Assembly (NCBI GenBank): GCA_027028665.1
Contig: JALVIU010000064.1
Location: 1-5,880, forward strand
DNA: 5,880 nucleotides
Direction: 5' to 3'
Origin: Candidatus Atribacteria bacterium
GTDB taxonomy: Bacteria > Atribacterota > JALVIU01
Below, one piece after another: positions 1 through 5,880 of the stretch. The notes under the pieces were generated by a model, which was given only the letters and a program-made list of their open reading frames with translations, was not told where the DNA came from and made no database searches. A program made the translations under genes and the position numbers. Position 1 is the first letter of the stretch, and every line of letters starts with the position of its first letter.

Positions 1-2
1 AA

Positions 3-386
3 GATGTAATAGGGCTTGTATGGGATAAGCTCTTTGTAAATGTGGCAATCAATCCTGTTACTGCAATAACAGGCCTTAAAAATGGAGAACTCCTTAACTA
101 TGATGAGACAAAGGCTATAATGAAGGGGCTTGTGGAAGAGGCAGTAGCAGTTGCAGAGAAGAGAGGGGTAAAAAGGGATGTAGAAGAGGTTTATAACCAT
201 GCCCTTGAAGTTGCAGAAAAGACGGCAAAAAATATGTCCTCCATGTTACAGGATATAACAAAGGGAAGAAAGACTGAGATAGATACCATAAATGGAAAGA
301 TTGTAGAGTATGGGAGAGAGGTAGGTGTTTCCACACCTTACAATGAGATGGTAACATATCTTATTAAAGTCCTGGAGAAAAAGTAA
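3..386 (+). CDS. panE: 2-dehydropantoate 2-reductase (ketopantoate reductase), C-terminal part, 5'-truncated by window edge
   Basis: This enzyme family reduces 2-dehydropantoate to pantoate with NADPH in pantothenate and coenzyme A synthesis, in the cytosol. Only the C-terminal helical domain is visible: 127 residues, open from base 3. The fragment opens DVIGLVWDKLFVNVAINP. Its Lys9, Asn13 and Asn17 keep the spacing of E. coli PanE catalytic Lys176 and Asn180/Asn184. Further on, NMSSMLQD and TEID supply Ser80 and Glu92, 12 residues apart like E. coli Ser244 and Glu256, which bind substrate. The N-terminal Rossmann domain should lie to the left, outside the window. A GTG at 42 is internal to the conserved motif and is not the start. 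The stop is 2 nt before the Nif3-family gene, so the two are probably co-transcribed. The family call is firm; the exact 5' end cannot be seen. Confidence 0.93.
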   Translation, partial: DVIGLVWDKLFVNVAINPVTAITGLKNGELLNYDETKAIMKGLVEEAVAVAEKRGVKRDVEEVYNHALEVAEKTAKNMSSMLQDITKGRKTEIDTINGKIVEYGREVGVSTPYNEMVTYLIKVLEKK

Positions 387-388
387 AA

Positions 389-1126
389 ATGGATATAAAA
401 TCACTTAAGGGATATCTGGATGAACTCTTAGAGGTAGAAAAGATTGATGATGTAAGTCTAAATGGGCTTGTTATCTATACAGGGAGGGATATAAATAGGA
501 TTGGCCTTGCCGTAGATACATCCCTCTCTGTCATAGAGAAGGCAAGCAACCTGGGCCTTGACCTTATAATTGTCCACCATGGGCTCTACTGGGGGTCTCC
601 TCTTCCTATAACAGGTGCGCTCTACAAAAGGATCAAACTCTTTATGGAAAGTGGTATAGGACTATATGTAGCACACCTTCCCCTCGATGGACACCCTGTA
701 TATGGCAATAATATTCAAGGGGTAAAACTATTTGAACCAGATGACATCTCTCCTATCCTTGACATAGGTTTTAAAGGTATATTTACTACGCCAAGGGATA
801 GAGAGGAATTGGTTAATATTTGTAGGGAGAAGATAAATCCTGATACAACACTATGGGACTTTGGGCCAGATAAAATCACAGAGTTTGCATTTATAAGTGG
901 GGATGCACTCTCTATGTTGCCTAAGGTAATAAACCTTGGTATTAAGACCTATATCACAGGTGAGCCAAAACACAGCCTATACCTTACAGCACAGGAAGAA
1001 AAAGTAAATGTATTTTTAGTAGGTCATTATATGAGTGAAACACTTGGTGTAAAGGCATTGGGAAAACACCTTGAAGAAAAATTTGGTATAGAAACGGTCT
1101 TTTTAGACTTTCCTACGGGATATTAG
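389..1126 (+). CDS. Nif3/YbgI (DUF34) family dinuclear metal-centre protein
   Basis: This 245-residue protein has the usual length of the short, bacterial form of the Nif3-like family, whose members form hexameric toroids with a two-metal site. The metal ligands are all present: His63-His64 in IVHHGLYWG, Asp100 in HLPLDGH, and His213 and Glu217 in GHYMSETLG. Their spacing closely follows E. coli YbgI. The C-terminus (KFGIETVFLDFPTGY) is also typical. The family is sometimes labelled GTP cyclohydrolase I type 2, but its biological role is not settled, and metal handling has been proposed. The ATG at 389 lies 2 nt after the panE stop. A possible GGAG Shine-Dalgarno sits at 374-377 inside panE, with an 11-nt spacer that is rather long. 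Its 3' end overlaps the opposing transporter gene by 24 bp. Family assignment is strong; function is open. Confidence 0.92.
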   Translation: MDIKSLKGYLDELLEVEKIDDVSLNGLVIYTGRDINRIGLAVDTSLSVIEKASNLGLDLIIVHHGLYWGSPLPITGALYKRIKLFMESGIGLYVAHLPLDGHPVYGNNIQGVKLFEPDDISPILDIGFKGIFTTPRDREELVNICREKINPDTTLWDFGPDKITEFAFISGDALSMLPKVINLGIKTYITGEPKHSLYLTAQEEKVNVFLVGHYMSETLGVKALGKHLEEKFGIETVFLDFPTGY

Positions 1127-2266
1127 GTTCATCCCCAGGGCGCATAGTATAAAAATGGTGCCTGAAAAGAGGAATACCTCTCTGAAGCCAATGTGCGCAC
1201 CTACTATACCCCCTATCAACGGACCAAAGGCATTACCCAATGAATAAGCAGAGCTTGTAAGGCCAAATGCCTTTCCTCGAGAACTTTTTGGGATTATCTC
1301 TGTGATAAAAGAATTAAAGGCAGGGATAATCCCTCCTACAAAAAATCCTGTAAGAGTACGAATAATAATAAGCTGAAGTGGTGTATTTATAAAATATATA
1401 GGAAAAAAGGTAAGGGCACTTACAAGGAATAGATACTTAAGTAACCTATATGCATTCATCCTTTCCAAAAGCTTTGCAATAAACAGTGATGAAATAGCAC
1501 TTGCGATGGAGGAGGTCCCAAATACAAATCCCGTATCCCTTATTCCCTTACCAAGCTCCTGAACCAGGAGGGGAAGTATAGGATATGATGCCCTATTTCC
1601 CAGGGTAAATAGAAATTGAAATACGAGATAGAGAGAAAGGAGCTTAAAAATACCTATAGCTCTTTCCTTAGACTCTATACCTTTTTGAGTATTTGGCCGT
1701 TTAAAATCCTCATGAATAAGGAAAAGTACTATAAATCCACCAATGATATATATAAAAAATGCAAAATAAAAAGAGACCTTATATCCCATGGATGATGCTA
1801 AAAATCCGCCTAAAATAGGCCCTATAGATGCACCTGTATATATAGCACTTTGCATAATACCCATACTAAATGGTACCTTATCTTCAGGTATTATAGTGCT
1901 TATTAAGGAAAGAGATGCAGATACCGTACCTGCAAAGGATGCATGTAAAAATCTGTAAAATACTAGTTGTGATGGAGAATGAGCAAATGACATGAGAAAG
2001 ATAAATATTCCACTTCCAAAAAATGCCCTGAGTACCATAGGCTTTCTACCTATTTTATCACCTATTACTCCCCACAAAGGAGAAAATATAAAAAGTGCAA
2101 AACTCCCTGCGAAGCTTACAAGTCCTCCCCAAAATGCAGCATCTTGAGGGGTCTTTGCACCTATTTTCTGAAGATACAAAGGGAAGAAGGGTGACACAAA
2201 ATAGAAACCTAAGATGGAAAGAAATTGTGCCATCCAACCTGCAATTAGTGTTTTTTTCCAGTTCAT
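1103..2266 (-). CDS. Major facilitator superfamily transporter, multidrug-efflux-like
   Basis: This is an inner-membrane transporter of 387 residues, a normal MFS length, with about 12 hydrophobic segments arranged 6+6 around a charged central loop (about residues 186-203, HEDFKRP onward). Motif A is seen as GVIGDKIGRK (residues 66-75) between TM2 and TM3. A conserved Arg105 lies in TM4 (FYRFLHASFAG). GASIGPILGG (145-154) in TM5 matches motif C, the signature of proton-driven antiporters, and GNAFGPLIGG (344-353) echoes it in TM11. This supports an efflux antiporter; the substrate is unknown. I chose the ATG at 2264-2266 (MNWKKTLIAG), preceded by a modest AGTAGG Shine-Dalgarno. A longer frame opening with TTG at 2323 would start upstream of the likely -10 box. 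The gene is divergent from the ttuA-like gene and overlaps the Nif3 gene tail to tail, with no terminator visible between them. Confidence 0.9.
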   Translation of the reverse strand: MNWKKTLIAGWMAQFLSILGFYFVSPFFPLYLQKIGAKTPQDAAFWGGLVSFAGSFALFIFSPLWGVIGDKIGRKPMVLRAFFGSGIFIFLMSFAHSPSQLVFYRFLHASFAGTVSASLSLISTIIPEDKVPFSMGIMQSAIYTGASIGPILGGFLASSMGYKVSFYFAFFIYIIGGFIVLFLIHEDFKRPNTQKGIESKERAIGIFKLLSLYLVFQFLFTLGNRASYPILPLLVQELGKGIRDTGFVFGTSSIASAISSLFIAKLLERMNAYRLLKYLFLVSALTFFPIYFINTPLQLIIIRTLTGFFVGGIIPAFNSFITEIIPKSSRGKAFGLTSSAYSLGNAFGPLIGGIVGAHIGFREVFLFSGTIFILCALGMNLISRRKV

Positions 2267-2302
2267 CTTTCCTACTTTGACTATATATCGTTCTTTCTTT
2301 AT

Positions 2303-2333
2303 ATTATAACAGAGAATAACCAACTATTTACAA
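2303..2333 (-). promoter_or_regulatory. Predicted sigma-70 promoter of the MFS transporter gene
   Basis: Read on the minus strand there is a perfect -10 box TATAAT (2308 down to 2303) with a TG extension one base upstream (TGTTATAAT). A weak -35 candidate TTGTAA (2333-2328) is 19 bp away. Extended -10 promoters tolerate poor -35 boxes. Transcription would start near 2296, leaving a leader of about 30 nt before the ATG at 2266, which carries the weak AGTAGG ribosome site. The -35 region lies on the same bases as the -35 of the divergent ttuA promoter. Prediction from sequence only. Confidence 0.62.
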
Positions 2334-2355
2334 AAACTTACTTATGTGGTAAAAT
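2327..2355 (+). promoter_or_regulatory. Predicted sigma-70 promoter of the ttuA-pfpI-dgc unit, giving a leaderless mRNA
   Basis: TTTACA (2327-2332, one mismatch to TTGACA) and TAAAAT (2350-2355, one mismatch to TATAAT) are separated by the ideal 17 bp. TG at 2347-2348 gives an extended -10 (TGGTAAAAT). With normal spacing the first transcribed base is about 2362, the A of the ttuA ATG. Between the -10 and the ATG there are only six T residues and no Shine-Dalgarno, so the first message is expected to be leaderless. The promoter is back to back with the transporter promoter and shares its -35 region, so one bound regulator could affect both. Confidence 0.68.
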
Positions 2356-2361
2356 TTTTTT

Positions 2362-3273
2362 ATGAAAAAAACCTGTCAAAAATGCGGAAAAGAAGCAGTA
2401 ATATTTATATCACATCAAGGCAGATGGTTGTGTGAAAAACACTTTAAAACTTATTTCTTTCAAAAATTAGAAAAGACAATTAAACACTATAAACTCCTTT
2501 CTAAAAAGGATAAGATTTTTCTTGCAGTATCAGGCGGTAAAGACTCTATGTCCCTATGGGAGGCCCTTTTTCATATAGGGTATAACCCCATAGGGTATTA
2601 TATAAAATTGGGCCTTGGTCCCCATGAAGAAGATATAATAGAGACTATTTCACAATTTGCAGAAGAGAGAGGGCTTACATTTCGCATATTTGATTTTCCT
2701 AAAACATATGGAAAAACAGTACCTGAAATTGCATATAAAAAAAATCGCAGGGTCTGTTCTGTTTGTGGATTGGTAAAGAGGTATCACTTTAATTATCTTG
2801 CCACAAAAGAGGGGTTTGATGTGGTAGTTACAGGGCATAACCTTGATGATGAAATTACCTCTATTGCCATCGATAACATAAGATGGGAGATAAAAGAGCT
2901 TGGAAGAAAAGATGGCCCCCTTATGGAAGAATGGCATGATAAATTTGCAAAAAGAGCAAAGCCATTTGCACTATTTACCGATGAAGAGATAAAACTATTT
3001 GCAGATACTATGGGCATAGAATACTACGAAAGGACATGTCCATTTCACGGGGAACACTCAACAAGGCTTGACCTAAAGAGGGTATTTGGCGAGATGGATA
3101 GATTACACCCAGGTTTTAAAGTACAGTATTATAAAAACTTCCTAAAGGTAAAACATGTCTTCGAACCCTATTTAGAAGAGCTCCCTTTAAAGGAGTGCAA
3201 GGTCTGTGAGATGCCTACAAGAATTGGGATATGCGCATTTTGTAGACTTATAGATAAAACTAAGGAGGTGTAA
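2362..3273 (+). CDS. ttuA: TtuA-type tRNA 2-thiolation enzyme (TtuA/Ncs6/CTU1-like PP-loop ATPase)
   Basis: Family enzymes activate a tRNA uridine with ATP and insert sulfur from a ubiquitin-like carrier. In Thermus, TtuA makes the 2-thio group of 5-methyl-2-thiouridine at position 54, which stabilises tRNA at high temperature. The 303-residue protein has the full layout: an N-terminal zinc finger (Cys5, Cys8, Cys24, His27), the PP-loop SGGKDS (57-62), three cysteines placed like the [4Fe-4S] ligands of TtuA (Cys132, Cys135, Cys226), GHNLDDE (158-164), and a C-terminal zinc ribbon (Cys279, Cys282, Cys291, Cys294). The ATG at 2362 is right because it sits just before the first finger and the next in-frame Met (residue 63) lies beyond the PP-loop. 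There is no Shine-Dalgarno. No TtuB-like sulfur carrier or TtuC-like E1 is in the window. Target position (U54 versus wobble U34) cannot be decided from sequence alone; bacterial context favours U54. Confidence 0.88.
   Translation: MKKTCQKCGKEAVIFISHQGRWLCEKHFKTYFFQKLEKTIKHYKLLSKKDKIFLAVSGGKDSMSLWEALFHIGYNPIGYYIKLGLGPHEEDIIETISQFAEERGLTFRIFDFPKTYGKTVPEIAYKKNRRVCSVCGLVKRYHFNYLATKEGFDVVVTGHNLDDEITSIAIDNIRWEIKELGRKDGPLMEEWHDKFAKRAKPFALFTDEEIKLFADTMGIEYYERTCPFHGEHSTRLDLKRVFGEMDRLHPGFKVQYYKNFLKVKHVFEPYLEELPLKECKVCEMPTRIGICAFCRLIDKTKEV
3262..3270 (+). promoter_or_regulatory. Strong Shine-Dalgarno for the DJ-1/PfpI gene
   Basis: AAGGAGGTG lies inside the last codons of the ttuA-like gene and its GGAGG ends 7 nt before the ATG at 3276. 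This near-perfect anti-16S match fixes that start. It contrasts sharply with the missing site in front of the ttuA-like gene, so the second cistron may be translated more strongly than the first. Confidence 0.85.
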
Positions 3274-3275
3274 TA

Positions 3276-3782
3276 ATGAAAAAGGTTGGTGTACTTATTG
3301 AAGATTTATATAATGAACTTGAATTTTGGTATCCCTACCTGAGACTAAAGGAAGAGGGATTTGAAGTAATAGCAATCGGCCCAGAAAAGGGAAAAGAGTA
3401 CAAAAGTAAGGTAGGACTTCCCAGGGTTTCAGAGGCGAGCCCAAAAGATGTAAATGCAGAGGAATTGGATGCCATTGTGGTACCAGGTGGATATGCACCG
3501 GATAGATTGAGAAGAGATAAAGAGATAGTAAAGCTTGTAAGAGATGTAAATGATAAAGGTGGAGTAGTTGCAACTATATGCCATGGTGGATGGGTACTCA
3601 TCTCTGCAGGCATATTGAAGGGAAAGAAAGCCACATCCTTTTTTGCTATAAGAGATGATATGGTAAATGCTGGCGTAAATTGGGTAGATGAAGAGGTTGT
3701 AATAGATGGAAACCTTGTTACATCGAGGAAACCAGACGATCTTCCTGCCTTTTTAAAGGCCATCATCTCTAAATTAAAATGA
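3276..3782 (+). CDS. DJ-1/PfpI family protein (cysteine-dependent protease/deglycase-like)
   Basis: This 168-residue protein has the usual length and fold signature of PfpI-type proteins. The nucleophile elbow is ATICHGGW, with Cys102 and His103. Glu16 in NELEFWYP aligns with Glu18 of human DJ-1, which tunes the reactive cysteine. VVPGGYAPDRLRRD (68-81) and the C-terminal VVIDGNLVTSRKPDDLPAF (141-159) are family hallmarks. Most close relatives I recall read ICHGPW, so Gly105 in place of Pro is a small variation. Members have been described as intracellular proteases, deglycases or glyoxalase-like enzymes, and the physiological substrate is disputed. It is expected to be cytosolic, since no signal peptide is seen. 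The gene lies 2 nt after the ttuA-like gene and its TGA stop overlaps the next ATG by 4 nt, so all three are probably one transcript. Confidence 0.92.
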   Translation: MKKVGVLIEDLYNELEFWYPYLRLKEEGFEVIAIGPEKGKEYKSKVGLPRVSEASPKDVNAEELDAIVVPGGYAPDRLRRDKEIVKLVRDVNDKGGVVATICHGGWVLISAGILKGKKATSFFAIRDDMVNAGVNWVDEEVVIDGNLVTSRKPDDLPAFLKAIISKLK

Positions 3783-5149
3783 ATGAAAAATATTTCTTAA
3801 AAAAAGTACCTGTTCCTATAACAATCACAAAGGGGGATGAACTTATATATGTAAATGAAGAGACGGAAAATCTTACAGGCTATAAAGAAGAAGAGCTTAT
3901 AGGGAAAGATGTCTCTTTGCTCTACCCCTCTCTCTTCGAATTCAAAAATATAAAATTTACTGCGGTAAAGAATAAAGGGATAAGAGGAATGAGGACAAAA
4001 TTAAAGAGAAAAGATGGAAAAATACTTAATGTATCAGTAAATGTGAATTTATTGGAATATGAAGATGGAACATCAGGGGGGATAGGGGCTGTATTTGATA
4101 TTACACCTATTATCCATCAAGAGGATAGATTGCAAGAAAATATAAAAAAATTATACATGCTCTATAACGTGTTAAAAACTATTACCTCTTCTTTAAATTT
4201 AGATGACATTATTAAAAGTACTGTAGAGGCGATAAAGGAGTATTTTGGAATAGAAGTAATAGGGATATCTGTTTTAACAGAAAAGGATGGAGAAAAATAT
4301 GTAAAAGTAAAATACTATATAGGATATGATTTTAAAAAAGCAGATAAATATACAAAATTACACTTAGAAGAGTGGAAAGAAAAAGCTAATATAGTTTACA
4401 CAATCTCTACCGGAAAAATATCCTATATCCCAGATGTAACCAAAGATTATAAGAGGTATCTCAACTTAGATCCAGATATCCGCTCATCCCTTGCTCTTCC
4501 CATAAAGGCCAAAGATGAGATTCTTGGGGGTATCGTGTTAGAATCCAAAGAGGTGGATATATTTAAAAAGGAAGACATAGAGCTTCTCACAATTATTGCT
4601 GATATGCTCGCAACTGTTATGTTAAATGCAAGATTGTATGAGAAGACATTGGAACTTTCTATAAAAGATGCACTAACAGGTGTTTATAATCATAGATATT
4701 TCTATGATCAGCTCCACAAAGAAATAGAAAGATACGAAAGATATGGTATACCTTTCTCTCTTGCCATATTAGATCTTGATAAGTTCAAGGAGGTAAATGA
4801 TACATATGGTCATATAGAGGGGGATAAAGTATTAAGAAAAATAGGCAAACTATTAGAAGAAAATGTGCGAAAACATATAGATACAGTATGCAGATATGGA
4901 GGAGATGAATTTTCTATTATATTTTCAAATACCTATTTAAATGAGGCAAAAAATGTAGTAGATAGAATCATTGAAATAATAAACAAAAATCATGAAAAAC
5001 TACATAATATAACGATAAGTATAGGGCTTGGAGAGTATAGAGGGGAAGAGGACTCTCAATTTATAGCAAAAGTGGATGCACTGACCTATAAAGCAAAGAA
5101 AAAGGGAGGAAATAAGGTAGAGATAGAGGATTTCCCTATCTCCATATAA
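3779..5149 (+). CDS. Cytosolic PAS-GAF-GGDEF diguanylate cyclase
   Basis: Predicted to make cyclic di-GMP from two GTP in response to a signal. The 456 residues divide into PAS (about 8-110; VNEETENLTGYKEEELIGKD is typical), a linker helix (about 115-138), GAF (about 140-285) and GGDEF (about 292-450). The cyclase looks active: GGDEF is exact (374-378), Asp332 matches the PleD metal ligand, and Asn340 and Asp349 match its guanine contacts. The inhibitory I-site RxxD is altered: Lys365 replaces Arg, Asp368 is kept (KHID). No membrane segment or signal peptide is present, so the signal is probably intracellular; its nature is not readable. There is no EAL or HD-GYP domain. The start overlaps the PfpI stop (ATGA), with no separate Shine-Dalgarno, so translation is probably coupled. 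The last 14 bp overlap the convergent E2 gene. Confidence 0.93.
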   Translation: MNEKYFLKKVPVPITITKGDELIYVNEETENLTGYKEEELIGKDVSLLYPSLFEFKNIKFTAVKNKGIRGMRTKLKRKDGKILNVSVNVNLLEYEDGTSGGIGAVFDITPIIHQEDRLQENIKKLYMLYNVLKTITSSLNLDDIIKSTVEAIKEYFGIEVIGISVLTEKDGEKYVKVKYYIGYDFKKADKYTKLHLEEWKEKANIVYTISTGKISYIPDVTKDYKRYLNLDPDIRSSLALPIKAKDEILGGIVLESKEVDIFKKEDIELLTIIADMLATVMLNARLYEKTLELSIKDALTGVYNHRYFYDQLHKEIERYERYGIPFSLAILDLDKFKEVNDTYGHIEGDKVLRKIGKLLEENVRKHIDTVCRYGGDEFSIIFSNTYLNEAKNVVDRIIEIINKNHEKLHNITISIGLGEYRGEEDSQFIAKVDALTYKAKKKGGNKVEIEDFPISI

Positions 5150-5879
5150 GTATAGGATTTTCCAATAAGGTCTTTAGCTTATTTAAAAATCTTGCACCAT
5201 ATGCGCCATCAACTACCCTATGATCCAGAGATAAGGTTAGTTTCATAATAGATCTTGGAACAAAAGTTCCTTCCTTATATACAGGTGATTCATGGATCTT
5301 TCCTATAGCGAGGATCCCTACCTCTGGTGGATTAATGATTGCAGAGAACTCATCTATATTGTATGGGCCAAGGTTTGAGATAGTAAATGTGGCATCCTTT
5401 GTATCTTCCAATAAAAGTCTACTGTTAAGTGCCCTATCGATTAATTCTCTTCTCTCCTTAGATATCTCTTCCATATCTTTTCCTGCCACATCCTTAAGTA
5501 CAGGTACCAAAAGGGCATCACCTCTGTCCACTGCTATGCCGATATTTACATTATAAAATATCTTTACCTTATTATCACCAAGAAAATGTGCATTCAAAAG
5601 TTCATATTCTAAAAGTGAAATAGAAAGCGCTTTTAGAATAAAGTCTGTGTAGCTAATAGAAAGGGCCCTTTCTTTATGTAATATATCCTTTGTTTCTTTA
5701 ATATTTGTCATATCTACAGATACTGTAAGATAAAAGTGTGGGGCTTCTCTTTTGGATTGAGTCATCCTCTTTCCTATTGTCCTTCTTATATCAGGTAGAT
5801 CTAAGACCTTCCAGTTTTCCTTTTTCCCTCTCTTTTCCTCTACATATCTTAATACATCTTCCTTTTTTATCTTCTCTCC
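5136..5879 (-). CDS. 2-oxoacid dehydrogenase complex E2 (dihydrolipoyl acyltransferase), 5'-truncated by window edge
   Basis: E2 subunits transfer the acyl group from lipoamide to CoA and form the core of pyruvate, branched-chain or related dehydrogenase complexes. The frame stays open to the right edge, so an ATG at 5765 is internal and the visible part is 247 residues. It begins with the end of a peripheral subunit-binding domain (GEKIKKEDVLRYVEEK), then a short charged linker, then the catalytic domain opening with LPDIRRTIGKRMTQSKRE. The active-site motif DHRVVDG gives His220 and Asp224 (fragment numbering), and Ser168 in FTISNLG sits 52 residues before the His, as does Thr323 in E. coli E2o. 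Lipoyl domain(s) should lie outside to the right. Substrate (pyruvate, branched-chain or acetoin) cannot be decided. The C-terminus ENPILIWR is intact and its TAG stop overlaps the diguanylate cyclase gene. Confidence 0.92.
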   Translation of the reverse strand, partial: GEKIKKEDVLRYVEEKRGKKENWKVLDLPDIRRTIGKRMTQSKREAPHFYLTVSVDMTNIKETKDILHKERALSISYTDFILKALSISLLEYELLNAHFLGDNKVKIFYNVNIGIAVDRGDALLVPVLKDVAGKDMEEISKERRELIDRALNSRLLLEDTKDATFTISNLGPYNIDEFSAIINPPEVGILAIGKIHESPVYKEGTFVPRSIMKLTLSLDHRVVDGAYGARFLNKLKTLLENPILIWR

Positions 5880-5880
5880 A

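Noticed and set aside
42-44. GTG at 42 as the start of panE
   Set aside because: The frame is open to base 3 and encodes the conserved catalytic Lys and first Asn before this codon, so the GTG is an internal Val.
1097-1108. Inverted repeat GTCT-TTTT-AGAC near the nif3/transporter overlap, as a terminator
   Set aside because: The stem is only 4 bp, is AT-rich, and lies wholly inside coding sequence with no adjoining T-run suited to either strand.
2267-2323. N-terminal extension of the transporter beginning with TTG at 2323
   Set aside because: It would start upstream of the likely -10 box (2303-2308). The extra residues are not MFS-like, and the ATG at 2266 has a ribosome site and begins right before TM1.
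2575-2598. Two copies of ATAGGGTAT 15 bp apart in the ttuA-like gene
   Set aside because: Both lie in conserved coding sequence, only two copies exist, and such 9-mers are expected in AT-rich Tyr/Ile/Gly codons.
3335-3766. Long open frame of 143 codons on the minus strand opposite the PfpI gene
   Set aside because: It has a Ser/Phe/Pro-rich composition typical of the antisense of Lys/Glu-rich coding DNA, and matches no family I recognise, while the plus strand is a clear family member.
5135-5156. CCTAT/ATAGG inverted repeat at the dgc/E2 junction as a bidirectional terminator
   Set aside because: A 5-bp stem with a 12-nt loop is too weak to call, and it overlaps both coding ends.
5763-5765. 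ATG at 5763-5765 (minus strand) as the start of a short E2-like acyltransferase
   Set aside because: The frame continues without a stop to the window edge and encodes the conserved start of the catalytic domain plus part of a subunit-binding domain.

Overview
The window is a compact, AT-rich stretch of bacterial chromosome carrying ordinary cellular genes. I see no mobile element, CRISPR array, rRNA or tRNA. Bacterial origin is supported by sigma-70-type promoters with extended -10 boxes, a strong Shine-Dalgarno sequence, and bacterial families such as a PAS-GAF-GGDEF diguanylate cyclase and a lipoyl-type E2 acyltransferase. Arginine is mostly AGA/AGG, isoleucine is often ATA, proteins are rich in Lys/Glu, and a TtuA-type tRNA 2-thiolation enzyme is present. 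Together these suggest, without proving, an anaerobic or thermophilic low-GC lineage. I cannot name the taxon.

Layout, left to right. (1) The C-terminal half of ketopantoate reductase (panE), cut by the left edge, is followed 2 nt later on the same strand by a Nif3/YbgI-family dinuclear-metal protein. (2) An MFS efflux-type transporter on the minus strand overlaps the 3' end of the Nif3 gene by 24 bp, tail to tail. (3) A short divergent promoter region (about 2267-2361) serves the transporter leftward and a three-gene plus-strand unit rightward. (4) That unit is ttuA-like, then a DJ-1/PfpI-family protein, then a PAS-GAF-GGDEF protein. Its genes are joined by a 2-nt gap and a 4-nt ATGA overlap. 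(5) The catalytic domain of a 2-oxoacid dehydrogenase E2 subunit on the minus strand runs off the right edge and overlaps the diguanylate cyclase gene by 14 bp, again tail to tail.

How they may work together: panE acts in pantothenate/CoA synthesis and the E2 enzyme uses CoA, but they lie on opposite strands at opposite ends, so no functional unit is implied. The one unit worth a second look is ttuA-pfpI-dgc. It puts tRNA thiolation, a cysteine-based stress-repair or protease family protein, and a cytosolic c-di-GMP sensor under what appears to be a single promoter. That promoter is placed so that the ttuA mRNA should begin at or next to the AUG, making it leaderless. All gene families here are known ones; the novelty, if any, is in the arrangement and regulation.
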